NCBI GenBank assembly: GCA_030704615.1
Contig: CM060734.1
Span: forward strand, 37,154,042 to 37,218,041
DNA length: 64,000 bases
Reading direction: 5' to 3'
Source: Takakia lepidozioides
Taxonomy: Eukaryota > Streptophyta > Takakiopsida > Takakiales > Takakiaceae
Shown: positions 47,601-58,040 of the stretch, piece after piece
Layout: each line of letters starts with the position of its first letter
Position numbering within the stretch: the stretch's first letter is position 1
Translations under genes and position numbers: made by a program
The notes under the pieces: model-generated
Told to the model about the DNA's origin: nothing
Seen by the model: only the letters and a program-made list of their open reading frames with translations
Databases searched by the model: none

Positions 47601-48100
47601 CCTTTTCTACTCTCTCTTTTAGACAACCATGATCCTCCTGGAGAAACCAACAGAAGGATTGTAAGCAAGTGTCGAGATTTTGCATTTGTACATGTATCCA
47701 TGCAATATAATTACATCTTGTTCAACGGAGATCTGGCTCGTATGGACAACACCAACCGCTCGAGGGATTCTTGAGGAGGTTCACGACATAAATTACCTCT
47801 AATTTTTTTGTCATGGTTGGTTGATATAAACAAGATTTAAATTAAAGATTGCACTAGCTAGAGCCTGTGGATCGAGAGCTCTTAAATGTTGTATGGAGGT
47901 AGTACTTAAGTAGAACAGAAACAAGGGACTGAGATACTCAATAAATTTCCCGTGATATTAAAGATGTCAAGTGTGATTCAATTTAAGGTACAACATTTGG
48001 ACAAATAGAGGAGTCCCAGAGTCTTGCAACTAAGAAATTAATACAAAAGCGGATTAAGCTCGCCTATAGAACTGAAGATAAAAGAAAATTCCTGACCAGG
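44700..48100. other. Intergenic, partly very AT-rich, no gene
   Basis: A stretch near 45240-45490 is strongly AT-rich, with A/T runs. The rest shows only short unconnected frames. Nothing matched a known protein or RNA family by eye. Confidence 0.4.
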
Positions 48101-48459
48101 ATCATATTAATATCTATCATGTATCAGGCTGAAGCCATGGTGTCTCTAATCTACTCTACAGTGCATCTCTACAACTTGCATGTATCAAGCATCATCTCGT
48201 CGTATCTCCTCCTCTGTGTAAACTCCATCCCTGTGCTCCAAGATCGTGCTCTCCGCCGTGATGCCAGAAACATGTCCAAGCCATGATCTCCCCCGTGACG
48301 TCCAAGAAGTGATCATCCCTCCGTCGCTACTCTGCCTATTCTATTTGCAAGCTGTTCTAACCGCCTAACTAACTAACTGCCATCCAAGACAGAACGCACA
48401 TTCCCTCTGCAGATGTCGTTCCCACACAGTCATTCCCTGCCAATGATAACCGTCCCCTG

Positions 48460-48665
48460 TGAACGCTGTGACGGGCTATGCCAAGCTGTGTCGGGCTGTG
48501 ACTGTGTCGAGCTGTGACTGGCTGTGTCAGACTGTGTTAGGCTGTGTCTGACTATGTCGGGCTGTGTCTGACTGTGGCAGGTTGTGATAGACTGTGATAG
48601 ACTGTGATAGACTGTGTCGGGCTGTGATAGGCTGTATAAGCCTGTGACTGACTGTGTGAACCTGT
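48460..48665. repeat. Degenerate minisatellite (GACTGTGTCGGGCTGTG type)
   Basis: About 200 bp are built from shuffled 5- to 12-bp words: CTGTGTC, GGCTGTG, GACTGTG, GATAGACTGTG. On the minus strand it can be translated as an SQP/H/T-rich repeat, but this is a by-product of the repeat. It lies inside the presumed LTR. Confidence 0.85.
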
Positions 48666-48839
48666 CTGCCACCCCTAAGGTCTGTGTCTGTCACCCCTAA
48701 GGCCTATGTTGGTCTAAGTCTACCATCCGTAAGTCTGCGCAAAATTAAGGGTACCCCACAGAACCCGAAAAACTGTCTAAGTCCCAGACAGCCCTCTAAC
48801 ATTATCCCTCCCCCTCTCAAAAAGCCGTGTCCTCACGGT

Positions 48840-50014
48840 TTACTGCTTAGGATCAGCAAACCTTTGTGAACGAACACCCTTCTGCCGGTGAGAGTCCCTC
48901 GGAGGGCTCTGTGTATGAGCCCGAGCCATGTCGCTGGCTGGTGGGGATGACTGTCGACTAGATGGATCTGACTGCCTTGCCTTAGGCTGATATGGAGGTA
49001 ATTTTTCAGGCATAGGAGATCCCCGTCATTTCTTCTCCGCCATTTGTATCGCATAATCCTCAGCCATGTCAAAATTCCCGTCCACAGAACCAGTAGTATC
49101 CGAATCATCTTCCCCCCGTTGGCCGTACTGTTTCCTGACCTTCGGTGGCTTCTTAGGAATCCTAACTGGCATACAATGTATGCACACCATGTCTGGAAGC
49201 TTATATTGTAAAACTTGTGTCAACCTCTTTCGGGCAAGATTAGTATATGCCCGTAGCTCATCATCTGTATAGCTGAGTGGTGTGCCAATGACTTTGGAGA
49301 AGTGTAGCCACTTCCTGGCTTCATGCCCCTTGGAAAAAATGTGGTCAAGACCCAAGTTCTCATTGGCCAAGTTCTCCAGAGCAAAAGTAAACCAAGAACG
49401 GAGTTGGGGATCCTTCTGAAGCAGGATCCTTACATCATACAGATATGTGTGTGGTGGAATTGGAGGTAACGTCCAATGCTCCCCACTGGAATAAGTCTGA
49501 AACCTCATCTGCATCTTCTGCTGCTCAATGTGGTAGCGTGAAATAAAACAAGCAGCATAATACAGCCCACAATCCATGACCAAAATAGGTACTTCCTTGG
49601 TTTTGGTGTAGATGAATCCATGAACAATCTGGAAGGCAATTAATTCCTTCAGCATGGTTCCTGCCTCAGACCAGTACCGTGCAAAATGGTGATCTTCAAT
49701 GGGTCGGTCAATTGGGAGAACTTTAGTCCGAGTTGCCACTGGCAACCAAATGCGCATAATATGGTAATAGAGTGCCAAAGACTCTGGAGGACTGAATTCT
49801 TTCCAAGCCAAATCCATAACGATGGGAATTTGGTTGAAGGGTAGAATCATAGCCCGATTATATTCAAGTGCAGCAGGAGTGGTAGGTGGGTTAAAAGAAG
49901 CATCACCCCAAACCTCAGACAATGATTGTTGCAGTGCCCCATGGTATCAACACTGTCGACCTGGTGTGGCTGCTATGATGTTGTTGTCACAGTCCCTCCT
50001 GATGTTGGCAAGTC
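48840..50014 (-). pseudogene. Unrecognised protein of the LTR element, broken frame
   Basis: The main open part (49922-49026) encodes 298 residues beginning SEVWGDASFNPPTTPA, with FNQIPIVMDLAWKEFSPPES, HFARYWSEAGTMLKEL and VPILVMDCGLYYAACF. It ends in an acidic stretch. After a TGA near 49023 the same frame continues with an S/P/Q-rich tail to a TAA at 48840-48842. Upstream, GLANIRRDCDNNIIAATPG is in the same frame but separated by a stop and a one-base shift. I do not recognise the family. Its position ahead of a polypurine tract suggests a retroelement-encoded protein, perhaps gag-like or an extra ORF. It could instead be captured host sequence. Confidence 0.5.
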
Positions 50015-50639
50015 CTACACTTCCTGTGCTGAAGATTGGAAAATCAACGTCATTCTCTGCAAATAAGTAGCCATGAGCTGTTCCTCAGGAACAAAGGTTC
50101 TTTTCTCAATGTTGAAGCTCAAGTCATCTACTTGAGTCTGAAGCCCTTCCACATCCTCTTGCAACTCAGCTATTCGACTATAGACATTGTCTATAATGGT
50201 TGTGGCAATGTTCTGCACCCGTAACCTGAGATCATTCATATCGTCTTGGGTGAGCTTCCTTGGTTTTTTCCCCTCCACTGACCCTTGTGTTAACCATTCT
50301 TGCAAAAGATGATTATCCACCAAGTCTTGTGTAACACCACAGAGATCCTGCTCCTCCTTGAGCCTGTATGTTTCCAACTGCTGTTGTAAAGTCTCCATGC
50401 GCTTCGCATGAGGCTCAGCCAGAGCTGCATAGGCAGCTGACAGATTATTGGCTTCTTTCCAGGCCCTTTCACTCACAGAAAGTTCATTCTCCCGTACTGT
50501 GATTGTTTGTTGCAACTCAAAGATGTACCGGTCTTTCTGGGCATCGACCTGGTGCAACTGCTGAATGGTATCCTCATTGCGACAGAGAGTATCCTTCATG
50601 TCAGCAATGAGTTTCCTCTCATGATGACTTGCGTCTGCT
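50015..50639 (-). pseudogene. Coiled-coil protein fragment of the LTR element
   Basis: The frame is rich in heptad-like E, Q, L, K patterns (HERKLIADMKDTLCRNEDTI, YIFELQQTITVRENEL, RIAELQEDVEGLQTQVDDL), predicting a long coiled coil as in many gag proteins. Upstream of 50639 the open frame runs on through a fragment of an OSB exon and intron. That N-terminal extension is a chance fusion at the insertion point. The frame ends at 50015, and the next part of the protein lies in a shifted frame, so it is broken. Confidence 0.5.
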
Positions 50640-50890
50640 TCCAACAGGCATTTACCCTCGATTGTTCCACCATTGACTGGGGCGGAAACGTATTCATTCC
50701 AGAGCTTCTCCTCGTCTCTATTATCTGTTTTCCGATACTTTCCTGTTGCCACATTGGTAGTGACATGTCAAAATCACTCCAAAACCACCATAGATCCACC
50801 AACGAGCTAACTTGCAGAATTCGACATGAAAATTTAGGGACGACTTTGATAACAGGAAAAAAAATAGGGTGAAATGTATTGAAGAACACA
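50640..50890 (-). pseudogene. OSB-type PDF exon fragment with flanking intron
   Basis: Exon 50656-50742 (acceptor CAACAG, donor GTAAAT) encodes RKYRKTDNRDEEKLWNEYVS and then a one-base-shifted PDF first half. Its upstream intron (50743-50890) matches the conserved intron of the copies at 56.6, 59.7 and 60.3 kb (TTCATGT(T/C)GAATTCTGCAAG). The downstream intron survives for only 16 bases before the retroelement begins. Confidence 0.7.
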
Positions 50891-50939
50891 ACAAGCATTC
50901 GTGTCTTTTCCGAATCGATTGCATGTCCGAAACCACTGA

Positions 50940-51453
50940 GGGAACAACTTCGAGATGACGGTTACTACTGCACAGTCGTAACGGACAATTTCGGCCCACC
51001 GGGGCATTTCTACTAGCGGATAGAAATTGCGTCAATGACTCCGTAGTCGGCGCAATCTACCCTGGAACAAGGGGTGGCAGCAGACAAATGGTCCTTGACC
51101 AATGCAAAAACACCTAGGAACCACTTGGCAAGCAGTGCCAAAATTTGGGCTTGAGGATCTATAACGCCCAGCCCTCCATGTTTCTTTTTGGACAAAGCTG
51201 ATTACAGCTTACCAAAGCTCTTTTGTTGGGGGCTGCAGTAGTTGCACCCCATTGAAGTTGCGCATAAGCTTTTTAATATACTTAATATAAAGAGCTGAGC
51301 CAGGGGACCACACAGAAGCCATAAACCAAGTAGAGGCAACCTAAGCCGTGATATAAGAGCTCTGTCCGCAACGGATATGTGAATGGAGCTCCAGTAGGCA
51401 AGTTTTCTTTTGAGTTTAGCAATGACAGGGCTGGCCAAAACTGACACCGTCAT
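50940..51453 (-). mobile_element. LINE C-terminal part
   Basis: KKKHGGLGVIDPQAQILALL and AKWFL are typical of the post-RT region of plant LINEs. The preceding frame holds VIAKLKRKLAYWSS. It is separated from the RT by frameshifts. Confidence 0.7.
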
Positions 51454-52685
51454 CTAGATCATGACCCACTTGATGGCCGAGAAGGAGGTGGCTTTGTCCA
51501 TCTTGAAGCCATCTTAACCCGAGATCAGAACCCCAAGAGGCACAATGAGAAACTGAGGTCGAATCAAAGAGGCGACTCAGTCGAAGACCAACACACTTCC
51601 CCCATTTAACTTTCAGACCAGACGCAAAGTAGAAGGAATTGAGAGCATTAAGAACAGAATTGACATTTGCAGCAGAGTTGTTGTCAATGAATAAGGAAGT
51701 ATCATCAGCATAAAGTGAGGCAGCTTTAATGGAGGAACGAGACGAGGTAGGAGAAGAAGGTTGGTGAGGGAGGAGGAGGCCACAGGAATCCTGTCTTTTG
51801 TCCATTAAATGACCGAGACCATCAGCAGTTGCTATAAGAAAAAGAAAATGTACTGCAAAAGGGCATCCTTGTCTCACCGATTTGAAGAGAATCTAAAAGG
51901 ACTTAGAGATAACGCCATTAACAGAAACTTTACTAGAAGCCGATCAGGAGAGAAGGATTCGAATCCACTTGAGGAAATTGCCAGTGATACATGTAGCTTT
52001 GAGTGCCCCCGGAAGGACCTGGTATTGCCAATTTATATTGTCAAGGCTTTTTCGAAGTCAAGCATGAGGATCGCCAGAGGTTGATTCGAGAACTCAGCAT
52101 AGTGCAATGCTTCATTGACAAGGAGGATTTTATCAAGAATCGTTCTCTTGTTCAAGAACCCAGTCTGCCCAGGCCGAATGAACTTGGCCAAGAGCGGTTG
52201 AAGACGAATTGCAAGAGCCTTTGCAATTATCTTGAACGAGGAATTGACGAGAGTAATTGGTCTGTAATTAGACAGATTTCCAGCTCGATCACCTTTCTTA
52301 AAGATAAGGGTAATGACTCCCTGAGAGAATTGTGAGGGCATAATGCCCTTATGAAGAATGTCATTAGCCATAGCAAGGAAATCGTCACCCATAACTGGCC
52401 ATGCACACATGTTTGAAGAACTCAATTGGAAGACCATCCAATCCAAGAGTTTTGAGAGGATTAAGTGCTTCCACAGCTTCCAAAAGCTCCAATGCAGAGA
52501 ATGGACCAAATAAAAGATCTTGGTCTCTTGGCGAGAGCAAAGGAGGGATAGTTGCGATGGCTTCCTCTGTGGAAGCTAAAACAGAAGTGTCTTCCACCTG
52601 TCTCGAAAAAAGGTTCCTGAAGTGAAGCCATCTCCTTAGGGCTGGAAACCAAAACGCCGGAACTATTAGTGAGAGAACTGATCAA
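51416..52685 (-). mobile_element. LINE reverse-transcriptase domain, decayed
   Basis: Pieces in several frames give the RT order: LNPLKTLGLDGLPIEFFK, then VITLIFKKGD, NLSNYRPITLVNSSFKIIAK, PGQTGFLNKRTI, LMLDFEKA, MRQGCPFA and ASLYADDTSLF. YADD is the catalytic motif. Frameshifts occur near 52430, 52035 and 51880. The copy is inactive but recent enough to read easily. Confidence 0.85.
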
Positions 52686-52955
52686 AGCAGCATTACGATG
52701 CTGTTTGGCCTTCTAAAAGACTTAACCGGTCATCTTTTCACCCTTGAGTGACCAATTAACTCCTGCCTTGATCCTCATCACGTTCTCCTTTTCCTTGGAA
52801 AGGACAGCCAGATTTCGTTTGGCAGTGAGATACGAGTCCATGGTTTGTGGGCCCTGAGCACCAATTTCAAGCCTTGATTGACACTGCTTAAGACAATTAA
52901 TGAGGGCTTTCAGCTCTCTTTGAGATCTAGCAAGAGTGAAAGACCGTGAAAGAGA

Positions 52956-54230
52956 TTATGCGAGCAGCCTGATCTCAGTGACCTTGTGAAGGAAGAAGAT
53001 TGTCGGTGAGGCGAATTCAGAGCCTGAAGATTGCCAGCAGTCTTTCAACTGCTGCACTATCTCGGGCTTACTTAGAATCGAAGGATTTAGTTTGAAATAA
53101 CTACGTCCTTTTTTATGATGGCCAGGAGGAAGGAAGGTCACTGCTACTGAAGCATGATCGAAATGGGAGGATCGGGCCTTGAGGCAAACATTTTGACCAA
53201 GCAAGGGGGGCTTATGAACCATAAATCCTGTCAAGTCGAGCCATACTAAGATCAAGGGGTTGTCTCAGATTGGACCAAGTAAAGTTAACCCCCGAGGACT
53301 CCCGAAAAGTATCAGCTAAACCCACCGAGAAGCAAAGCATGTCCAGGCATATTGCTCAGCATCAGAAAGACGATAAGAGGAGGAGTCGGAACGGTCAGCG
53401 AAATTGTCTACCATATTGAAGCCACCAGCAATGACCCAGTTCTGCACAAGCGGGAGATCAAAGATCTTAATGAGGTCCCAAAGGGCAGCACGCTCAATAG
53501 AAAGATTAGGTGCGTAGACATTAATGAAGGCAGACATTGTGAAAGAAGAGGAAGCAATGGTGATTGCACATTGAACACGACCTTGAACCCAGATTTGAAC
53601 TTCCTGAATAGGAGAAGAGAGAGATGGAGAGGCTAAAATGGCCGTTCCCCCTCTAGAGCTAGCAATTGTGGGATTCCACCATGCTACATGCGCCGGCCAG
53701 AAGGAGCTGCCTATGGACTGAATTTTGGCATCATCTAACGATGTCTCTTGTAAAAAGATTAGATAATCAGAGGTCTGCAGAGAAGATGCCCAAGTCCTAA
53801 TGCGTCGACGTTTGGGCATTGAAGCATGGAGCCAATGCCCCTAATATTCTGGGAGTGAAGAGACCAACTCATGTTGGAAGTAACAGACAGCCCGTGGAAA
53901 ACACACGATTTGATGGTTGTGTCGGTAGGACCATGTTGAAAAGCGTATGAGAGTCGAAAGGAGGAGGAGTGTGGAGCCAACCGATTCCTTACGGAGGAAG
54001 AAGGACGTAGATATCATGGACGTCGAAGCAAATCAACAGAGAACCGATATGAGCTCTTGGACCAACCTTTATTTGGAATTGGCGGTTTTTCCTTTTTTGG
54101 AAGGAAATAGAAGTCGGGGGGATTGGGGAGCCCATGAAACAAGAGAGAGTAGCAATAGCTGAAGAAGTAAGCAGTCCGTTAGGAACGGTCAAGGCAGGAA
54201 GAGTCTTGGATGGATAGCTATCCACACAGA
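52956..54230 (-). mobile_element. LINE endonuclease domain and 5' part, decayed
   Basis: The endonuclease starts at SWSLHSQNIRGIGSML (about 53880), with LIFLQETSLDD, SRGGTAIL and INVYAPNLS. The usual GDFN motif reads GGFNMV, missing the Asp. The C-terminal part has FDHASVAVTF in place of SDH. A frameshift at about 53820 separates the first 30 residues. A further frame at 53989-54225 may belong to the element's 5' end. Confidence 0.8.
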
Positions 54231-54524
54231 GGGTTAGGTTGGACTAGGATATAGGGTCTGGCCGGGTATCAACCATGGTATTGAATAACCGACCCGGCTG
54301 GTATTGGCTATTGTAATAGCTTCTCATTGAACAATATTAGGGTCTTGAATGCCCGCGCATGTGGCTGCGGCGGGGCGTGCATATGGCAGAGGGGGTCACG
54401 GAGGGTGGGAGCGCCCCTACCCGGACCCCGCCAGTCTGCTGCTGGGTGGGCCCGGCAAGCTAGTCTGCCGGGGCCCACAATATACACATAAAGCATTAGT
54501 TATTGCAAGGGTTTGTAGAAAGTG

Positions 54525-54600
54525 TTGGGTAGTGTGGTGGTTAAGAGCAATGAACAATAAATATGTGATTTGGTGTTCAAATCCTGTCAAGTTGTATGTG
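54525..54600 (+). repeat. SINE-like tRNA module
   Basis: GGGTAGTGTGGTGGTTAAGAGC (box A-like, about 54525-54548) is followed by GTGTTCAAATCC (box B-like, to 54583). It is the best preserved of the three related modules in the window. Confidence 0.55.
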
Positions 54601-54639
54601 GTTGTAATGTATGTTATTAAATATATATTTTGTCGAAGG

Positions 54640-54800
54640 GTCTGCTAGTCCGCTCGTCGGTCTACTGGAGGGTCTGTTGGAGGAGGGCCTGCCCAGTCGG
54701 CTCGTCAGTCTGCTGGAGGGTCTGCCTGTCCGCTAGAAGGTTGGAGTCGGTGTGTTGGAGGGTCTGCCCAGTCCGCTAGAAGGTCCGCCGCGGTAGATGA
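54640..54800. repeat. Minisatellite with GGAGGGTCTGCC words
   Basis: Imperfect tandem words (GAGGGTCTGCC, CAGTCCGCTAGAAGGT, GCTCGTCGGTCT) repeat with a loose period of about 30-60 bp inside the MITE. Confidence 0.75.
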
Positions 54801-54925
54801 ACAAGGACTTAGAAAAATTTCGGAATCTGGCCGACCCGGTGAATGGGCGGTACCGCCCATGGGCCGTACTGGCGGGGCCCATAGGTGCATTCAAGACGTT
54901 AATATTAAAAAATGAGAGGCATTAT

Positions 54926-55025
54926 AATACTATGGTTAATAACCGAACCGGCTGATATTGGCAATTCCAATACTATGGTTGATAACCGGACCGGCTGGTA
55001 TTGCCAAAGCAATACCCGTCCAATA
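54926..55025. repeat. Short tandem repeat related to 54270-54310
   Basis: ATACTATGGTTNATAACCG followed by ACCGGCTGNTATTG occurs at about 54928 and 54971. A third related copy lies at about 54275, on the other side of the MITE. Confidence 0.75.
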
Positions 55026-55029
55026 CCCG

Positions 55030-56036
55030 TATTATGGGCAAAAACAAGGATTATAACATGGTATGGATAGGAAATTGGGCAGGTGCACATGATGCCAGGG
55101 GTGAGGGGTAAGAGGGTGCACATGTCATGTCCAGCCGGGCTATAAAACTAAAATCAATAACTCTGCAACCAGGCTGTTGAGTTTGCATGTGGACAAGTGC
55201 TTCGGTGGAAAATAAGGTGATACCTGCTGCTGCAGAGACACTAGAAGAGAAACCGGCTTTTTCCACGGCTCTGCCATCTCACACCTGGCACATTCCACGG
55301 CTTTTATCACGGGTCTGTAGACTGAGCCAAGGTGTGGGTCTAAATATGCACTAACTGTGGGGTGTCTCACATGTGGTCCACACCCCAGGCAAGAACGGTG
55401 TGAAAACAGCCATGACCGTGGCAGGGGTTGGCTTAGTTTACATGGCATGTTACACACCTGTGTGAAATGGGACCATACAATTATTTCCACTGATTGTGGT
55501 GTATGGGTTTAGTTAGTACTCCGCTGCAAATGGAATAAATCATGAACTTCAGAAATCTGCCCTCGGAAAGACGAAGAGGTGGTCGTCACACTTTGCAATG
55601 TAAACCGAATGCAATGCAAGCTTAACAGTCTTCATATTATGATTGAAGGGAGTCAAATTAAGTGTGACCATATCAGTGCAGGGACATAAATATGAATCAT
55701 TCAACATTGTAAAATGAAAACAGGGTAGAGCTAGTACATGGTACCTTTAAAACTTGTTGCAGAGTGCAAAAGGTTTAAAGATCAAAGTGCAAAAGGTTTA
55801 ATTTTTTTTGCAAAAGTTGCTTGTAGGGTTTGCAAAAGGTTAATTTTTTTAAAAAGTTGCCCATCCCGGTAGCTGTGAACAGAGGGTTGGGACTTAGAGT
55901 AGCGAGCGGGAGGGAGGGCAAACATGGGAGGCCCGCAGTTGGAGCAACCTTCGCATCTGAATAGCAAGCAACCCGACAAACGCTAGGGTATGTGTGCGAG
56001 GACTAGGTGTCGGCTGAGAGCTCGCCGTTCTGGGGA
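55030..56036. other. Intergenic; small GTGCAAAAGGTTTAA repeats
   Basis: Three tandem-like GCAAAAGGTTTAA words occur at 55765-55840. No gene was recognised; the short frames have no known domain. Confidence 0.4.
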
Positions 56037-56760
56037 GAGTCAGCTTGGTCTTAGGTCGAGGACAATGTGGTGAGGGCACCTTCTTCTTCGACCTATTTCA
56101 GCCTGTTTTGCGCTCTCATCAACCTCAGCCTTAAATTTGTAGCACGGAGCAGAGCTGGCATGAGTTTTTAAAGATCCTTCACGATGGTGGAACAACCGCA
56201 ATCGCAAGGTGTGGCTTTTTCTTAATGTACAATGTGAAGAAGTTTGTCCATCCTGCAAATGTCCTGTTAGTACCGTGCTTTGGTATCCTTCCTGATGTTT
56301 ACAAGGTTCTTGGCAGAGTCAGCTTGGTCTTAGCAGGCCGTGCTTCAATTTCTACCCGTTCAGCTGCACCGTGGTGGTTCTCATAGACCAATCAGACATT
56401 ACCTGACTACAAACACAAGCAGCACACACAAGAGGTTCTCTTAGGTTCATGGTCAGTCAAATCCTCCATGGGTCATGACACAAGGTCGAGGACAATGTGG
56501 TGAGGGCACCTTCTTCTTTGACCTATTTCAGCCTGTTTTTCCCTCCCATCAGACTCGGTTGATAGAACTAGGCAGCGGTAACGGAGGTACCTGCTTCAAT
56601 ACATTTCAGCCTGTTTTCCTTGTTATCAGAGTTGTCCCTAATTTTCATGTTGAATTCTGCAAGTTAGCTCTTGGTGGATCTATGGTATTGGGGGTTTTGA
56701 AGTGATTTGACATGTTACTGCCTATGTGGCAACATGAAAGTATTGAAAACAGATAACAAA
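56037..56760 (+). repeat. Repeated intron pieces of the OSB-PPR family
   Basis: GGTCGAGGACAATGTGGTGA with GGGCACCTTCTTCTT and CTATTTCAGCCTGTTTT occurs at 56054 and 56484 (430 bp apart). A shorter form occurs at about 56588. It is followed by the conserved intron stretch TTCATGTTGAATTCTGCAAG, shared with 50.8, 59.7 and 60.3 kb. PDF exon half 1 begins at about 56735, but a deletion cuts it after the LWNE codons. Confidence 0.7.
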
Positions 56761-56810
56761 AACTAAGAGAAGCTCTGGAATGAAGGAGCAGGGATAGAGT
56801 GTGGGTTGAG

Positions 56811-57420
56811 ATTCATCGAAGCGGGCCGGATTTCAAGCTCCAGATCACCTATGATTCCATGTGGAAGGATAGCTACAAGAAACCTGCATGGGTAGATGGT
56901 CAATTGGAAGCCGCGGCAGCAACGGCACAAATGATCAAATCAGGCACCTCAACCATGACCACAACTTCTGGAAGAGGATCAAGAGAGGGAGTCCACAGTG
57001 CCTGTTCTGGCACTTCTGGGCATGTCAAGATGCTTTGTGAGGTAGGCAGACTGAATGAGGCTCTACAGACTTTAAACCAATGAGGAATTTCAGCAGATTT
57101 AGATAAGTATGTCTGTCTCTTGCTTAAGTGCATCAAGAGGAAAGGTTTGGAAGCTGGAAAGCATGTGCACACTCACATTATGATCCAAAGTGGACTCACG
57201 CCAACTGTTTTTCTCCTCAACTCCCTTGTCAACCTGTATGTTAAGTGCGGGAGCATCATGAATGCTCACCAAGTTTTCAACAGAATGCCTCAACGATCTT
57301 TGATCTCATGGAATACAATGCTGGAAGGATTTACCACGCGTGGGTGTTTGTGTTTGCAAAAGCGTGTGCAAGCCTGGGACCTCTGGAAAATGGGGGAAAG
57401 GGGGCACCTTCTTCAATAGC
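56811..57420 (+). pseudogene. PDF motif fused in frame to PPR, decayed copy 1
   Basis: After an acceptor-like GTTGAG at 56810, one open frame encodes SGPDFKLQITYDSMWKDSYK, then KPAWVDGQLEA (PDF second half). A T/S-rich linker follows, then CEVGRLNEALQTLNQ, the N-terminal PPR-type segment of the 8.8-10.6 kb protein. A TGA follows at 57081. Beyond it the frame continues with LLLKCIKRKGLEAGKHVHTH, VNLYVKCGSIMNAHQVFN and SLISWNTMLEGF. After this the frame shifts and breaks. This continuity of PDF motif, linker and PPR without an intron is the clearest evidence for the fusion. Confidence 0.75.
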
Positions 57421-58040
57421 ACAGCGGCTACAAGTGGGTAGATGGTCAATTGGAAACAGCGGCAACAGCACATTGATAGAACAAGGCACTAGCTAGGATC
57501 AATAGCTACAAGAAACTTGCATGGGTAGATGGTCAACTAAAGGCAACAGCTGCAATGTCACAGTTGATAAAATCAAGCACCTCAACCAAGACCACAGCTT
57601 CTGGAAGAGGATCAAGAGAGGGAGTCCACAAGCCTCTTCTGGCACTTCTGGGCATGTGAAGATGCCTTGTGAGGCACGCAGACTGAAAGAGGCTCTACAG
57701 ACTTTAATTTAAACCAAAGAGGCATTTCAGCAGATTCAGAAACGCATGTCTGTCTCTTGCATAAGTGCATCAAGGTGAAAGGCCTGGAAGTTGGAAAGCA
57801 GGTGCACACTCACATTATCCAAAGTGGATTCACGCCAAATGTTTTTCTCCTCCACACCCTTGTCAACATGTATGTTAAGTGCGGGAGTATCATGGATGCT
57901 CACCAAGTGTTCAACAGAATGCCTCAACGATCTTTGGTCACGTGGAATATCATGTTGGTAGGATTTACCAAGCATGGGTGTGGTAGGAATGCTTTGGAGA
58001 CCTATGAGCAAATGATGGGGGAAGCGATTTAGCCCAACCA
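57421..58040 (+). pseudogene. PDF second-half duplicates and PPR block 2
   Basis: Two partial PDF second halves (WVDGQLETAATA-like words at about 57437 and 57500) precede a second copy of the T/S linker (57570-57715). This leads into LHKCIKVKGLEVGKQVHTHI, LVNMYVKCGSIMDAHQVFNR and LVTWNIMLVGFTKHGCG, closely related to block 1. The block ends with a TAG at about 58030. It is a tandem duplicate of the PDF-linker-PPR segment, about 650 bp downstream of block 1. Confidence 0.75.

Larger units (their letters stand above)
48100..50639 (-). mobile_element. Truncated LTR retroelement of unfamiliar type
   Basis: Read on the minus strand, two long frames (50639-50015 and 49922-48840) are followed by a polypurine tract (GAGAGGGGGAGGG, 48806-48818). 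The LTR start TGTTAG (48801) comes four bases later. The LTR-like part holds a minisatellite, and its far end could not be fixed (about 48100 is a guess). The 5' side ends abruptly at 50639, inside an OSB-type intron, with no 5' LTR. The element is therefore truncated. No RT or integrase lies within it. Confidence 0.55.
54319..54920. mobile_element. MULE-like MITE with 34-bp inverted ends and 9-bp target duplication
   Basis: The left end begins GCTTCTCATTGAACAATATT and the inverted right end begins GCCTCTCATTTTTTAATATT. The similarity runs on through GTCTTGAATGC; 27 of 34 positions match. The flanks ATTGTAATA (54310-54318) and ATTATAATA (54921-54929) match at 8 of 9 positions, the target-duplication size of Mutator-like elements. 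The 602-bp interior has GC-rich blocks, a SINE-like module and a minisatellite, and no transposase. Confidence 0.75.

Noticed and set aside
48430-48672. 80-residue SQP/T-rich frame
   Set aside because: It is a translation of the minisatellite and has no independent coding signal.
50643-50752. N-terminal part of the 245-residue minus-strand frame as a real protein start
   Set aside because: It reads through an OSB exon in a shifted frame and across its splice donor into a retroelement. It is a chance fusion.
56600-56640. Possible tRNA-Met primer-binding site (TTGTTATCAGAG)
   Set aside because: It first looked like an LTR element leader. The same stretch recurs at 50.8, 59.7 and 60.3 kb, always just before a PDF exon with a splice acceptor. 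It is conserved intron sequence.
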